From Thiobacillus sp. (lineage in GTDB: Bacteria; Pseudomonadota; Gammaproteobacteria; Burkholderiales; Thiobacillaceae), in contig JAIWOS010000079.1 of assembly GCA_020217265.1 (NCBI GenBank), positions 1 to 10,065 of the forward strand: a stretch of 10,065 bases of DNA. The letters are read 5' to 3'. Below the pieces are notes generated by a model, which was not told the DNA's origin, did no database searches, and saw nothing but the letters and a program-made list of their open reading frames with translations. The position numbers and the translations under genes are program-made. Shown here piece after piece: positions 1-5,924 of this stretch (the stretch's first letter is position 1; each line of letters opens with the position of its first letter).

Positions 1-367
1 CGAAAAGGCCAAGGCATTGGCCGTTGCTGAATTGATGCTCAATCCGGGCATGGTGGGCCTGTCGATTCTGGATTCGTTGGTGGCTGGGGTGCCCATGGTG
101 ACGACGGATTACCCATACCATTCACCCGAGATTGGCTATCTGGATTCGGGGGTGAACGGCGTGATGACCGCGCATGATCCGCAAACATATGCAGCTGCGG
201 TCACAGACCTTCTGCGGCACCCTGCCCGGATCGAAGCCCTGCGGGCCGGCTGCCTGGAATCCGCTGGCAACTATACGATCGAGAAAATGGCGGGGCGCTT
301 CACGCAGGGCATACTCGACTGTCTGGTTGCCAGCCCGCAAGCCAGTCCAGCGGGTGGGAAAGAATAA
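1..367 (+). CDS. Glycosyltransferase, GT4-like, C-terminal part (5' end outside window)
   Basis: The reading frame is open from base 2 to a TAA at 365-367, so only about the last 121 residues are seen. The stretch LNPGMVGLSILDSLVAGVP followed by MVTTDYPYHSPEIGYL matches the nucleotide-sugar-binding C-terminal Rossmann domain of GT-B, GT4-type glycosyltransferases, and is followed by the usual helical tail. The classical EX7E pair of GT4 is not conserved: the second Glu is Asp (ILDS) and the first falls on Gly. From memory, the NPG.VGL..LDS...HSPEI pattern belongs to a recognised variant subgroup, so this need not mean loss of activity. The enzyme would act at the cytoplasmic face, adding a sugar to a lipid-linked or polymer acceptor. 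Donor and acceptor cannot be read from this fragment. The next gene starts 113 bases downstream, so co-transcription is possible. Confidence 0.85.
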   Translation, partial: EKAKALAVAELMLNPGMVGLSILDSLVAGVPMVTTDYPYHSPEIGYLDSGVNGVMTAHDPQTYAAAVTDLLRHPARIEALRAGCLESAGNYTIEKMAGRFTQGILDCLVASPQASPAGGKE

Positions 368-467
368 TTTCATGACTTCTCAGGATACTGTGGTGTTCCG
401 TGTATCAGGTGGCTTGCCGGACAGGGTCAATGCTGGCCGCGCGGAACAGTGTTTTAACCGAGCTGCA

Positions 468-473
468 AGAGGG
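468..473 (+). promoter_or_regulatory. Shine-Dalgarno site deciding the start at 481
   Basis: AGAGGG lies 7 bases before ATG 481. Upstream in-frame starts near 400 and 430 have no such site, and 481 puts the first membrane helix close to the N-terminus. This favours 481 as the true start. Confidence 0.7.
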
Positions 474-480
474 TGAAACG

Positions 481-933
481 ATGAACATATCGAAACCGGG
501 AATGATCGGACTCTCGCGCGGGATCCTGTTTCTGCTGCTGTCGGTCATGCTGGGCATAGCCTACCTTGACTATGCGACGGACAAGAATGTGGTGGTATGG
601 GGACTCTATTTGCTGCCCGTGGGCATTGCCAGTTGGCTGGGCGGCATGCGCGCGGGCGTGGCGCTTTCCTTGCTGGGCTGTGTGCTGATGTATGTCGCCG
701 GCCTATACGGTGGCACGCGCTTCGATGGCACCGGTTATTTCCTTCTGGGTATTTTCAATCGGCTGCTTGCGCTGTTGCTGGTGTCCTGGCTGGCCTCGCA
801 CCTGTTCCGCAAGCAGATGCTTGAATCCACGCTGGAGTCCTATGAAGCTTGCTTCGATTATTTGCACGCTTCACCCAAATCCGGGGCCAAGCACGAGGGA
901 GGGAATGTTGGAAAAGATGATTCGAAGCGGTAG
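481..933 (+). CDS. Small membrane protein resembling an orphan sensor input domain
   Basis: This encodes 150 residues with about four membrane helices: roughly 13-31, 37-55, 58-76 and 86-109. A short hydrophilic tail follows (about 110-150), ending in a Lys/Asp/Gly-rich stretch. The pattern of a first helix ending LDYATD, then YLLPVGIASWLGGMRAGVAL, strongly resembles the N-terminal membrane module in front of many diguanylate cyclases and histidine kinases (D-Y-x-T ... YLLPV..A.W.GG.RAG). Here no kinase, GGDEF or other output domain follows; the frame simply stops at TAG 931-933. It sits between two glycosyltransferase genes on the same strand, so a role in polysaccharide export or in sensing is conceivable, but none can be assigned. 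The similarity is from memory of the motif, not a search. It may instead be a small polysaccharide-locus membrane protein of unknown role. Confidence 0.75.
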   Translation: MNISKPGMIGLSRGILFLLLSVMLGIAYLDYATDKNVVVWGLYLLPVGIASWLGGMRAGVALSLLGCVLMYVAGLYGGTRFDGTGYFLLGIFNRLLALLLVSWLASHLFRKQMLESTLESYEACFDYLHASPKSGAKHEGGNVGKDDSKR

Positions 934-981
934 GCCGCGCTTCAGCGCGCCGATTCGTCGTGATTGCACAAGCCTGCTGCA

Positions 982-2202
982 ATGACGATACGCAACGCGC
1001 AGCGTGGAGCGCTCCGGATTCTGGTCGCTCACAATGCCTACCAGCATCGTGGCGGCGAGGATACGGTGGTCGAATCCGAGACTGCGCTGCTGCGTGCGCA
1101 TGGGCACGTCGTGGAAACTTTTGCCCGCAGCAACGACGAGGTGGCAGGGATGTCGGCGCTGGCGCTGGCGCAGCAGACGCTGTGGTCGGGTCGCACGTCG
1201 CGCGAGTTGGGTATCGTGATCCGCGACTTCAAGCCTGACGTGATCCACGCCCACAACACCTTCCCGCTGATTTCGCCTTCGCTTTACTGGGCGGCGGCGC
1301 GCGCCGGCGTGCCGGTGGTGCAGACGCTGCACAACTTCCGCCTGATGTGCCTGAACGCGCTGTTCCTGCGCGAGGGCCGCGTGTGCGAGGACTGCATGGG
1401 GCGCCAGCCCTGGCGCGGGGTGGCGCGGGCGTGTTATCGCGGTTCGCGCCCGGCGTCGGCGGTGCTGGCGGGCATGCTCACGCTGCACCGCGCGCTGGGC
1501 ACCTACCGGCACAAGGTGGGGCGCTACATCGCGCTGAACGAATTCTGCCGCGGCAAGTTCATCGAGGGGGGCCTGCCTGCGGAGCGGGTAGTGGTGAAGC
1601 CGAATTTCGTGGACTGGCCTGAAACCCGACCTCACCCCAACCCTCTCCCAGGGGGAGAGGGGGAAAGATTTGGTTTGCTGTTCGTGGGGCGCCTGTCGGT
1701 CGAGAAAGGGGTGGCGACGCTGGCCGAGGCGATGCGCGCGTTGCCCGATGCCCGCCTGCGGGTGGCGGGCGACGGTCCACAGGCGGCTGTGCTCGACGGC
1801 CTGCCCGGGGTGGCGCGCCTGGGCAGCCAGCCCGGCGACGCGGTGCGCCGTGAAATGAGTCGCGCGCGGGCGCTGGTGGTGCCGAGCATCTGGTACGAGA
1901 ATTTTCCGCGCACGATCGTGGAAGCGTTCGCCAGCGGACTGCCGGTGATCGCCAGCCGCATCGGCGCGCTGGCGGAGATTGTGACGGACGGCCACACCGG
2001 CCTGTTGTTCGAAGCGGGCAATGCACGCGATCTGGCCGACAAGCTCGCGTGGGCGCTGGCGCATCCCGGCGAGATGGCGGCCATGGGCCGCAACGCGCGA
2101 GCGCAATACGAGGCGGCGTTTTCGCCCGGCGTGAATTACAGCCGCCTGATGGAAATTTATGCAGAAGCAATCGCCTCCTGTCGCGACTCCGGCCATGCGT
2201 GA
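982..2202 (+). CDS. Glycosyltransferase, GT-B fold, GT4 family (complete)
   Basis: This encodes 406 residues. The N-terminal acceptor domain begins RILVAHNAYQHRGGEDTVVE, with HAHNTFPLISP around 89-99 and LHNFRLMC at 116-123. A small Cys cluster follows (C123, C135, C138; CEDC at 135-138). The C-terminal donor domain begins LLFVGRLSVEKG (about 231-242), then RVAGDGP, and carries the GT4 EX7E pair at E306 and E314 in YENFPRTIVEAFASGLPVIA. It would transfer a sugar from a nucleotide-sugar donor to a growing lipid-linked or extracellular polysaccharide unit in the cytoplasm; the sugar is unknown. Residues 214-228 (ETRPHPNPLPGGEGE), between the two domains, are encoded by a palindromic repeat and look like an insertion. 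ATG 982 lacks a good Shine-Dalgarno site; an in-frame TTG at 964 is the alternative. The 3' end overlaps the next gene, which suggests translational coupling. Confidence 0.92.
   Translation: MTIRNAQRGALRILVAHNAYQHRGGEDTVVESETALLRAHGHVVETFARSNDEVAGMSALALAQQTLWSGRTSRELGIVIRDFKPDVIHAHNTFPLISPSLYWAAARAGVPVVQTLHNFRLMCLNALFLREGRVCEDCMGRQPWRGVARACYRGSRPASAVLAGMLTLHRALGTYRHKVGRYIALNEFCRGKFIEGGLPAERVVVKPNFVDWPETRPHPNPLPGGEGERFGLLFVGRLSVEKGVATLAEAMRALPDARLRVAGDGPQAAVLDGLPGVARLGSQPGDAVRREMSRARALVVPSIWYENFPRTIVEAFASGLPVIASRIGALAEIVTDGHTGLLFEAGNARDLADKLAWALAHPGEMAAMGRNARAQYEAAFSPGVNYSRLMEIYAEAIASCRDSGHA
1630..1663 (+). repeat. Interspersed palindromic repeat inside the glycosyltransferase gene
   Basis: The segment has a leader CCTCACCCCAA (1630-1640), then an exact inverted repeat CCCTCTCCC (1641-1649) and GGGAGAGGG (1653-1661) with a 3-base loop AGG. 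From memory, this unit (CTCACCCCAACCCTCTCCC followed by GGGAGAGGG) is a frequent small dispersed repeat in proteobacterial genomes, usually intergenic. Here it is translated in frame as RPHPNPLPGGEGE. Only one copy is present in this window, so repeat status rests on recognition and on the perfect palindrome. Confidence 0.7.
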
Positions 2203-2947
2203 ATCGACGCGTCTCACCGGCAACGTGCTCGGCGCCCGCATCGACGCGATTTCATGGGCGGCCGCACTCGACCGTCTGCTCGGCTGGGCCCGGGCGCGCG
2301 ATTCGCGCTATGTGACGATCTGCAATGTGCACGTGGTGGTGAGCGCGTCGCGCGATGCGGCGTACCGCGACATCATCAACTGCGCGGACATGGCCACGCC
2401 GGACGGCGCGCCGGTGGCATGGATGCTGCGCCGGCAGGGATTTGCCGGGCAGCCGCGCATCAGCGGGCCGGATCTGATGTGGGCGTTGTGCGAACGCTGC
2501 GCGGCCGAGGGGCTGCCGATTTACTGTTACGGCAGCACGGACGCGACGCTGGCCCGGCTGGCGCAGCGCCTGCGCGCGGCGTTCCCGGCGCTGAAGCTGG
2601 CGGTGGAGTCGCCGCCGTTCCGCGCGCTCACGCCGGAGGAAGACGCGGCGGCGGTGGCGCGCATCCACGAAAGCGGCGCGGGCATCGTGTTCGTGGGCCT
2701 GGGCTGCCCCAAGCAGGAACGCTGGATGGCGGAACACCGCGGCCGCGTGAATGCGGTGATGATCGGCGTGGGCGCGGCCTTCGATTTTCATGCCGGCACG
2801 GTGAAGCGCGCGCCGGAATGGATGCGGAACAACGGGCTGGAATGGCTGCACCGTCTGTTGTCCGAGCCGCGCCGCCTGTGGAAGCGTTATCTGGTGACGA
2901 ATACGCTGTTCGTCGTGGGCGCGGCAAGGCAGTTGTTCCTGAAATGA
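2195..2947 (+). CDS. WecG/TagA/CpsF family glycosyltransferase (GT26)
   Basis: This encodes 250 residues, within the family range. Recognisable blocks are GNVLGARIDAIS (9-20), the ThrxxAsn segment TICNVHVVV (41-49), DMATPDGAPVAWMLRR (65-80) with D70 at the position of the proposed catalytic Asp of TagA, and GLGCPKQERWM (168-178). GVGAAFDFHAGTVKRAPEWM and NGLEWLHRLLSEPRRLWKRY follow near the end. The family transfers ManNAc, ManNAcA or related sugars to a lipid-linked acceptor at the cytoplasmic membrane. WecG acts in enterobacterial common antigen synthesis and TagA in wall teichoic acid synthesis; the exact sugar here is unknown. ATG 2195 gives an 8-base overlap with the preceding glycosyltransferase gene and a family-like N-terminus. 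An in-frame ATG at 2159, with a weak GGA 5 bases upstream, would add 12 residues and cannot be excluded. The gene ends 66 bases before the antitoxin gene. Confidence 0.9.
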   Translation: MRESTRLTGNVLGARIDAISWAAALDRLLGWARARDSRYVTICNVHVVVSASRDAAYRDIINCADMATPDGAPVAWMLRRQGFAGQPRISGPDLMWALCERCAAEGLPIYCYGSTDATLARLAQRLRAAFPALKLAVESPPFRALTPEEDAAAVARIHESGAGIVFVGLGCPKQERWMAEHRGRVNAVMIGVGAAFDFHAGTVKRAPEWMRNNGLEWLHRLLSEPRRLWKRYLVTNTLFVVGAARQLFLK

Positions 2948-2968
2948 GCGGCGGGGTTCAAGCGCAAA

Positions 2969-3004
2969 ATGCATTTCTATATTCATAATTATGCAATTCA
3001 TATA
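2969..3004 (+). promoter_or_regulatory. AT-rich operator/promoter candidate upstream of the antitoxin gene
   Basis: This is the only clearly AT-rich stretch in the window. It contains a perfect 10-base palindrome CATAATTATG (2984-2993) and two imperfect direct repeats, ATGCATTTCTATA (2969-2981) and ATGCAATTCATATA (2991-3004), offset by 22 bases, about two helix turns. CATAAT (2984-2989) or TATATT (2978-2983) could serve as a -10 element, but no convincing -35 is seen. Toxin-antitoxin modules are normally autoregulated by the antitoxin binding such symmetric sites, so this is a plausible operator. That function is inferred from position and symmetry only. Confidence 0.45.
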
Positions 3005-3008
3005 GAGG
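3004..3008 (+). promoter_or_regulatory. Shine-Dalgarno site deciding the antitoxin start at 3014
   Basis: AGAGG sits 5 bases before ATG 3014. This supports 3014 over an in-frame ATG at 2969, which would translate the AT-rich operator-like region and add residues not typical of the family. Confidence 0.7.
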
Positions 3009-3013
3009 CGAGC

Positions 3014-3238
3014 ATGAGAAGCACCATTACTGAATGGGGACAGACGGTCGTGCCTGATGAAATCAGGCGTCGTTTCAATCTCACGCCTGCGCAACGCCTG
3101 GAATGGGTGGTCGAGGGGAACGGCATTCGCGTGATACCCGTGTGTGAAGACCCGGTGCAGGCATTTCGCGGACAGGGAAAAAGGGGCGCCACGGCGCGTT
3201 TGCTCAAGACGCGCAAGCAGGATCGCGCGCGCGAATGA
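3014..3238 (+). CDS. vapB: AbrB/MazE-type antitoxin (VapB-like)
   Basis: This encodes 74 residues. The N-terminal half, RSTITEWGQTVVPDEIRRRF, is a classic swapped-hairpin AbrB DNA-binding domain (T-x-T/G-Q-T-V-V-P-x-E-I-R-R). It is followed by LTPAQRLEWVVEGNGIRVIPV, which completes the beta structure. The C-terminal third (about 50-74), FRGQGKRGATARLLKTRK, is Arg/Lys-rich and probably the flexible toxin-binding tail. In intact modules the protein neutralises a PIN-domain RNase and represses its own promoter. The stop overlaps the downstream toxin start by 4 bases (ATGA, 3235-3238), the usual coupled arrangement. The partner toxin is badly truncated here, so the protein may persist as a DNA-binding protein without a toxin to neutralise. 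The family call is firm; naming it VapB follows from the PIN-type partner. Confidence 0.88.
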   Translation: MRSTITEWGQTVVPDEIRRRFNLTPAQRLEWVVEGNGIRVIPVCEDPVQAFRGQGKRGATARLLKTRKQDRARE

Positions 3239-3405
3239 AGCATTACGTGCTGGATACGTCCGCACTGCTGACGCTGCGCGATGACGAAGCGGGGGCGGAC
3301 CGGGTGGCCGAGTTGTTGGCTATGGCCGGGAACCGCAAGGTGCGTTGTAAGGACCCCGAATTCGTGCAGCTCCCGCTCGAGATGGAATGTCTGCCTTTCA
3401 AATGA
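3235..3405 (+). pseudogene. vapC: VapC-type PIN-domain toxin with large in-frame internal deletion
   Basis: The frame opens at ATG 3235, overlapping the antitoxin stop, and ends at TGA 3403-3405: 56 codons against about 125-140 for a full VapC. The start [20 protein letters not shown] is a textbook PIN N-terminus with the first catalytic Asp (D7). The sequence then runs [14 protein letters not shown] and passes directly into [18 protein letters not shown], which matches the usual extreme C-terminus of this VapC group (a [V/H]-K-D-P-E-F strand, then a LPL/LP-K ending). About 75 central residues appear to be missing, including the expected second and third metal-binding acidic residues. The product should be inactive as an RNase. 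Both ends fit the family and the frame is kept, so this is better explained by one in-frame deletion near 3343-3353 than by gradual decay. The deletion is inferred from family knowledge without an alignment. Confidence 0.78.
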
Positions 3406-3436
3406 GCACGGCGCTCGTCGATTCGAGAACAAGGTC

Positions 3437-4504
3437 GTGATTCTGGTTACAGGTGGCGCCGGCTTCATCGGCGCGAATTTCATACTCGACTGGCTGCGTC
3501 TCTTCGACGAGCCGGTGCTCAATCTCGACAAGCTCACCTACGCGGGCAATCCGGAGAGCCTCGCCAGCCTGGCGGGCGATGCGCGCCACGTGTTGGTGCA
3601 GGGCGACATCGGCGACCGCGCGCTGGTGGCGCGGCTGCTGGCTACGCATCGGCCGCGCGCGGTTCTCAACTTTGCCGCCGAGTCTCACGTGGACCGCTCG
3701 ATCCACGGGCCGGAGGATTTCATCCAGACCAACGTGGTGGGCACCTTCCATCTGCTGGAGGAGGCGCGCGCGTACTGGCAGGGCTTGCCGGCGGCAGAGC
3801 AGGCGGCGTTCCGTTTTCTGCATGTGTCGACCGACGAGGTCTACGGCTCGCTGGGGCCGGACGATGCGCCATTCACCGAAACCACGCCGTATGCGCCGAA
3901 CAGTCCGTACTCGGCGAGCAAGGCAGCGTCCGACCACCTGGTGCGCGCCTATCACCATACCTACGGGCTGCCGGTGCTGACGACCAACTGCTCGAACAAC
4001 TACGGCCCGCTGCAGTTTCCCGAAAAGCTCATTCCCCTGATGATCCTCAACGCCACACGGGGTTTGCCCTTGCCGATCTACGGCGACGGCATGAACGTGC
4101 GCGACTGGCTGTACGTGTCCGACCACTGCGCCGCGATCCGCGCCGTGCTGGCGCGCGGCCGCCCGGGCGAGACCTACAACGTGGGCGGCTGGAACGAGAT
4201 GCCGAACCTCGACATCGTGAAGACGGTGTGTGCACTGCTCGACGAGATGCGCCCCGACCCCGCCGGCCCGCACGCACGGCTCATCACCTACGTGAAGGAC
4301 CGTCCCGGCCACGACCGCCGCTACGCTATCGACGCGCGCAAGATCGACCGCGAGCTGGGCTGGAAGCCGGCGGAAACCTTCGACACCGGCATCCGCAAGA
4401 CGGTGCGCTGGTATCTGGACAACCCGGGCTGGGTGGAGCGGGTGGCGAGCGGCGAATACCGCACGTGGCTCAATACCAACTACGCCGGAAGGGGCGCGCA
4501 ATGA
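3437..4504 (+). CDS. rmlB: dTDP-glucose 4,6-dehydratase
   Basis: This encodes 355 residues, normal for RmlB. It is an extended short-chain dehydrogenase/reductase with the NAD-binding motif GGAGFIG at 6-12. The catalytic segment STDEVYG lies at 131-137 (Thr132, Asp133, Glu134), and the YxxxK pair is Y158 and K162 (YSASK). [21 protein letters not shown] and [18 protein letters not shown] are also characteristic. It converts dTDP-glucose to dTDP-4-keto-6-deoxyglucose, the second step of dTDP-L-rhamnose synthesis. GTG 3437 is chosen because it gives the family-typical [12 protein letters not shown]; no in-frame ATG lies just upstream. The ribosome site is poor (AAGG only 2 bases away). The start is 31 bases after the truncated toxin stop, so read-through from the antitoxin promoter is possible. 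The stop overlaps rmlA by ATGA. Confidence 0.97.
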   Translation: MILVTGGAGFIGANFILDWLRLFDEPVLNLDKLTYAGNPESLASLAGDARHVLVQGDIGDRALVARLLATHRPRAVLNFAAESHVDRSIHGPEDFIQTNVVGTFHLLEEARAYWQGLPAAEQAAFRFLHVSTDEVYGSLGPDDAPFTETTPYAPNSPYSASKAASDHLVRAYHHTYGLPVLTTNCSNNYGPLQFPEKLIPLMILNATRGLPLPIYGDGMNVRDWLYVSDHCAAIRAVLARGRPGETYNVGGWNEMPNLDIVKTVCALLDEMRPDPAGPHARLITYVKDRPGHDRRYAIDARKIDRELGWKPAETFDTGIRKTVRWYLDNPGWVERVASGEYRTWLNTNYAGRGAQ

Positions 4505-5382
4505 ATCGCAAGGGCATCATCCTCGCCGGCGGCTCCGGCACCCGGCTGTACCCGGCCACGCTCGCCGTGTCCAAGCAGCTGCTGCCGATCTACGACAAGC
4601 CGATGATCTACCACCCGCTCACCACGCTGATGCTGGCGGGCATCCGCGAGGTGCTGATCATTTCGACGCCGCAGGACACGCCGCGCTTCGAGCAGTTGCT
4701 GGGCGACGGCAGCCAGTGGGGCATCCACCTGCAGTACGCGGTGCAGCCCAGCCCGGATGGCCTGGCGCAGGCCTTCGTCATCGGCGCGGACTTCGTCGGC
4801 GACGGGCCCTCCGCGCTGGTGCTGGGCGACAACATTTTCTACGGCCACGACATGACGCAGGATCTGCGTGCGGCGAGCGCACGTGCCTCCGGCGCAACGG
4901 TGTTCGCCTACCGCGTGCACGACCCGGAACGCTACGGCGTGGTGGAATTCGATGCGGCGGGCAGGGCGGTCAGCCTGGAAGAAAAGCCGGCACAGCCGAA
5001 GTCGAACTATGCCGTCACCGGACTCTACTTCTACGATGCGCAGGTGGTCGACATCGCACGCAATCTGAAACCCTCGCCGCGCGGCGAGCTGGAGATCACC
5101 GACGTCAACCGGCATTATCTCGAGGCGGGCGACCTCAATGTGGCCATCATGGGCCGCGGTCATGCGTGGCTGGATACCGGCACCCACGCGTCCATGCTGG
5201 AAGCTTCGCTCTTCATCGAGACCATCGAGAAGCGTCAGGGCCTCAAAATCGCCTGCCCCGAGGAGGTCGCCTACCGCCAGGGCTACATCGACGCCGACCA
5301 GGTGGCGCGCCTCGCCGAACCGCTGATGAAGAACGCCTACGGGCAATATCTGTTGAGCATTCTGAGCGAGCGGCTGTTCTGA
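4501..5382 (+). CDS. rmlA: Glucose-1-phosphate thymidylyltransferase
   Basis: This encodes 293 residues, the standard RmlA length. The nucleotidyltransferase signature [11 protein letters not shown] starts at residue 10, and the substrate-loop segment [17 protein letters not shown] follows. Metal-binding Asp residues fit D110 in LGDNIFYG and D225 in [27 protein letters not shown] and the [13 protein letters not shown] region are also family hallmarks. It makes dTDP-glucose and pyrophosphate from glucose-1-phosphate and dTTP, the first and usually feedback-controlled step towards dTDP-L-rhamnose. The start ATG 4501 overlaps the rmlB stop by 4 bases and has a strong GGAAGGGG site 6 bases upstream. 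The rmlC ATG shares the last base of the stop codon (TGATG), so the genes are tightly coupled. Confidence 0.98.
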   Translation: MNRKGIILAGGSGTRLYPATLAVSKQLLPIYDKPMIYHPLTTLMLAGIREVLIISTPQDTPRFEQLLGDGSQWGIHLQYAVQPSPDGLAQAFVIGADFVGDGPSALVLGDNIFYGHDMTQDLRAASARASGATVFAYRVHDPERYGVVEFDAAGRAVSLEEKPAQPKSNYAVTGLYFYDAQVVDIARNLKPSPRGELEITDVNRHYLEAGDLNVAIMGRGHAWLDTGTHASMLEASLFIETIEKRQGLKIACPEEVAYRQGYIDADQVARLAEPLMKNAYGQYLLSILSERLF

Positions 5383-5924
5383 TGAAGGTCACGGAAACGT
5401 CGCTGCCGGGCGTGCTGTTGATCGAACCGAAAGTGTTCGGCGACGCGCGCGGCTTCTTCCTCGAAAGCTGGAACCGCCGCGCCTTTGCCGAGGCGGGACT
5501 GAATGTCGAGTTCGTGCAGGACAACCACTCGCGTTCGTCGCGCGGCGTGCTGCGCGGCCTGCACTACCAGTTGAACGAGCCGCAGGGCAAGCTGGTCCGG
5601 GTCACGCAGGGCGCGGTGTTCGATGTGGCGGTGGACGTGCGGCGCTCTTCTCGAAATTTCGGGCGCTGGACGGCGCATGAGATCTCGGCAGAAAACCAAC
5701 ACATGCTCTGGATTCCGCCCGGGTTCGCGCACGGCTTCCTGGTGCTCTCCGACACGGCGGACTTCCTGTACAAGACCACCACCTACTATGCCCCGCAGTG
5801 GGATCGCGGCATCCGCTGGGACGACCCCGACATCGGCGTGCGCTGGCCCCTGCAGGGCGCGCCGCTGCTGTCGGCCAAGGATCAGGTGCAGCCGCTGCTC
5901 CAGGACGCCGAGGTCTTCCCGTGA
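5382..5924 (+). CDS. rmlC: dTDP-4-dehydrorhamnose 3,5-epimerase
   Basis: This encodes 180 residues, a full-length RmlC cupin. Signature segments are DARGFFLESWNRRAF (21-35), DNHSRSSRGVLRGLHYQ (47-63) and IPPGFAHGFLVLSD (111-124). H61 corresponds to the general base and Y130, in FLYKTTTYYAP, to the general acid; the 69-residue spacing matches His63 and Tyr132 of the Salmonella enzyme. It epimerises dTDP-4-keto-6-deoxyglucose at C3 and C5, the third step of the pathway, in the cytoplasm, normally as a dimer. The 1-base overlap with rmlA and the 4-base overlap (GTGA) with rmlD show an operon with coupled translation. Confidence 0.97.
   Translation: MKVTETSLPGVLLIEPKVFGDARGFFLESWNRRAFAEAGLNVEFVQDNHSRSSRGVLRGLHYQLNEPQGKLVRVTQGAVFDVAVDVRRSSRNFGRWTAHEISAENQHMLWIPPGFAHGFLVLSDTADFLYKTTTYYAPQWDRGIRWDDPDIGVRWPLQGAPLLSAKDQVQPLLQDAEVFP

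Noticed and set aside
372..476. 34-codon frame in the gap between the first glycosyltransferase and the membrane protein gene, with a weak GGAAAG upstream
   Set aside because: There is no recognisable sequence character, it is short, and it ends at the ribosome site of the next gene; too weak to call a gene.
368..480. Promoter for the membrane protein gene in the 113-base gap
   Set aside because: I looked for -35/-10 pairs and saw none convincing.
924..943. Hairpin GAAGCG / CGCTTC with an 8-base loop at the end of the membrane protein gene
   Set aside because: It has only 6 base pairs, no T tract, and GC-rich surroundings where such pairings are common; not enough for a terminator.
871..2241. 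Long antisense open frame (456 codons) opposite the GT4 gene, with similar long - strand frames opposite wecG-like, rml and galE genes
   Set aside because: They are rich in Arg, His, Ala and Pro with no recognisable domain, and lie opposite well-identified genes. This is the expected by-product of high GC content.
3281..3436. N-terminal extension of rmlB to an upstream ATG at 3281
   Set aside because: The extension lies in a different frame over the toxin remnant, shows no RmlB-like sequence, and would add 52 residues before the family-typical [12 protein letters not shown] start.
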